Assembly: GCA_011634665.1 (NCBI GenBank)
Contig: WAEK01000005.1
Coordinates: forward strand, 364,001 to 428,000
Source: Mortierella sp. BCC40632
Lineage: Eukaryota; Mortierellomycota; Mortierellomycetes; Mortierellales; Mortierellaceae
Length of the DNA: 64,000 bases
Direction of reading: 5' to 3'
A program made the translations under genes and the position numbers. Of this stretch, positions 62,469 to 64,000 are shown in pieces. The notes below the pieces were generated by a model, which worked only from the letters and a program-made list of their open reading frames with translations, was not told the DNA's origin and ran no database searches. The first letter of the stretch is position 1, and each line of letters starts with the position of its first letter.

Positions 62469-63460
62469 GGGGGGTTTCTTCTTACCTCAAAAGAGCGACC
62501 TCCTTAAGGCCCTTCATAAGCACAAAGGGAATAGAAACAGCGCAACAACAGATCCAGATCCAGGCCTCTTCCGAGATATCGGCCGAGATATGATCCACCG
62601 TCAAACGACGAATCTCAGTACCCGAAAGAATAAAGTACATCACGGGAGCTCCCAGGACAATCGAGGTATGGAAGAACCAACAGGCGATCAGTCCAATGCG
62701 ACCAAAGGCATGCTGACCAATTTCTTGGTACGAAGCCAAACGGCTATGACCAGTGTAATAGATACACTTCATAATGAGGATACCCGTGTAGATCGACATG
62801 ATCATGGACAAGATCAGGATACCAACACCAATCCAGCCACCTAGAAAGTAGGGGGAGATAGAAAAGGAGAGAGAGAGAGATGTTATTAGGGTGATCATTG
62901 TACTGGAGAGAAAGGAGAAAGGGAGGAAGGCTGCTGTTGGTTGCCAATACGGTCCTGAGAAAGAGCTGATCACTGTTGGTTGACTACAGGTTGCCGGACG
63001 ATCATTCCAACAAAGTTTGACTCTTTGGCTGGCAGACTCCTGGTGGAGTGTGGGAGTGTTGCGCAGTGGTAGTGCACGGGCAGAGAGAAGAAGGTTTATG
63101 TCGAACAAGGTGTGTTACATGTGTTTGTGAATGTGCAAGGGCGAGAGTTTTGTTGATGCTTTGTAAAAACCGTCCAGAGGTGGTAGTTGGCTTGAAGGAA
63201 GTATGCTGTGTTTTACCTTTGGCCAAACTAAAAGGCAAACCCAAGGTGCCTGTTCCTGCAACGACACAGACAATGTTGAAAAAGGCAGCCATGTTACCAC
63301 CCTGGGAAGGTCGCTCAGCCAAGAGATCAATAGCGCCGGCACCAGCCTCGCCATGATGCTTCTCTCCACTGTGGTCGCCATCAGAAGAGATTGAGGTCGA
63401 GGACTCGTGCGAGAACTTTTTCTCGAGAGCGTATGACTGTCCTCCGTTCGACACAGCCAT
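61196..63460 (-). CDS. Amino acid/auxin permease family transporter (AVT/SLC36-like)
   Basis: Three exons on the minus strand (63460-63217, 62840-62486, 61952-61196) join in phase to give 451 residues. A 50-residue cytosolic N-terminus precedes eleven or so membrane helices. The first helix contains NIVCVVAGTGTLGLPFSLAKGGW (quoted in part: GTGTLGLPFSL), the conserved AAAP substrate-site motif. Further family features are YQEIGQHAFG, SVCFGGNVVYMHVEESM and GYLTYG. Fungal members (AVT family) move neutral or basic amino acids across the vacuolar membrane using the proton gradient; location and substrate are inference. The introns are 376 and 533 nt and contain A/T homopolymers (T37 at 62431-62467). 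Codon use is biased, suggesting good expression. Confidence 0.92.
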
Positions 63461-64000
63461 GGGATGATGCGAGATGGTGTGCTTTTGGGAAAGATTAAAG
63501 GTCGAGGGGATAGAAGTGTGGGGAGGACCGCTGGCGTGTGCGGTAAGGGGGAAGGAAGTGAGGGGGAAAGTCAAAAAGAATGGAAAGGAGAAAGAAAGAA
63601 GAAAGGAAAGAAGAGAGAAAAGTGCAACGGAGAGAAGAAAAAAGAAAAAAGAAGCAAAATGGAGCAAACAAGTAGATATTTCGAGCGGACTCCAGTGTCC
63701 TGGCCAAGAAAGTTAGTTAATGTCAAAGAGTCGCAACGTGCTCATCTTGTCGTTGTTGACCATCTGTCGTCGGGGAGCAAGGTGGGGGCCAGGTTCTGGT
63801 CGTCTGTCTACTTGTCGGGGACCATGTAAGACTTCTTCCCTTTCCCCTATTAAAAGCGAGCAAGGTTGGATCCCAGAAGGCAAGCGGAGCTGCTGAAGAA
63901 TGGCCCTTTTTCCCTGGTCGTGCCTGTCTGTTGCACTTGCGAATGAGTGGACCCGCCAAACCCCGGCTCTAGACTGCAGGCCTGATCTGGCCTGGCGAAA
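63461..64000. other. Upstream region of the transporter gene, right edge of window
   Basis: A purine-rich block (63555-63660; pyrimidine-rich on the transporter strand) is the likely 5' UTR and promoter. Beyond 63720 the sequence is more mixed, with no assignable coding region before the window ends. Confidence 0.4.

Noticed and set aside
61220..62844. Plus-strand open frames opposite the amino-acid transporter
   Set aside because: Antisense shadows of the transporter exons; hydrophilic His/Gln-rich composition is the mirror of membrane codons.

Overview
The window reads as nuclear DNA of a filamentous fungus, most likely an early-diverging Mucoromycota/Mortierellomycota species. Genes have several short GT-AG introns, promoters are CT-rich, and runs of 15-40 A or T are scattered through introns and spacers. 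The conserved genes (Sec1, Kap121-type importin, Trf4-type poly(A) polymerase, isocitrate lyase) are plainly eukaryotic. The DAF-36/Neverland-type Rieske oxygenase and the Crinkler-like fragments fit Mortierella-like fungi better than yeasts, but the lineage is an inference. Exon borders were placed by hand from GT/AG sites and reading phase; every multi-exon model below closes in phase unless stated.

Region 1 (1-11 kb) is an accessory block. It holds a diverged direct repeat at the left edge and two intact multi-exon genes of one lineage-specific family (430-2700 and 8059-9948) whose C-terminal halves resemble a PD-(D/E)XK-like fold. It also holds two decayed minus-strand copies of a Crinkler-type P-loop NTPase (3044-4475 and 6890-7660) and an incomplete gene at 5506. 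Each decayed NTPase is followed by a similar TC-rich leader and a plus-strand gene, which suggests a duplicated module.

Region 2 (11.3-24.7 kb) is a compact core block: a TMEM245-family membrane protein, a DHHC palmitoyltransferase and SEC1, all on the plus strand, then isocitrate lyase converging from the minus strand. The DHHC enzyme and Sec1 both act in membrane traffic, but nothing shows co-regulation.

Region 3 (24.7-30.85 kb) is a 6-kb gene-poor spacer of microsatellites and unreadable sequence. It is followed by a PSE1/KAP121 importin (30.85-35.4 kb), a second spacer with a 136-bp (GA)n tract, and a secreted single-pass membrane glycoprotein whose one intron is 1.6 kb.

Region 4 (42.9-55.7 kb) holds a Rieske oxygenase joined to an unusual multi-pass membrane N-terminus, a large disordered protein with a TPX2-like C-terminal motif sharing a 309-bp divergent promoter with a TRF4-type poly(A) polymerase, and a cytochrome P450 of the fatty-acid/alkane hydroxylase type. 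A 5.5-kb spacer leads to a vacuolar-type amino-acid transporter (61.2-63.5 kb). No rRNA, tRNA, CRISPR array, plasmid origin or intact transposon was recognised.
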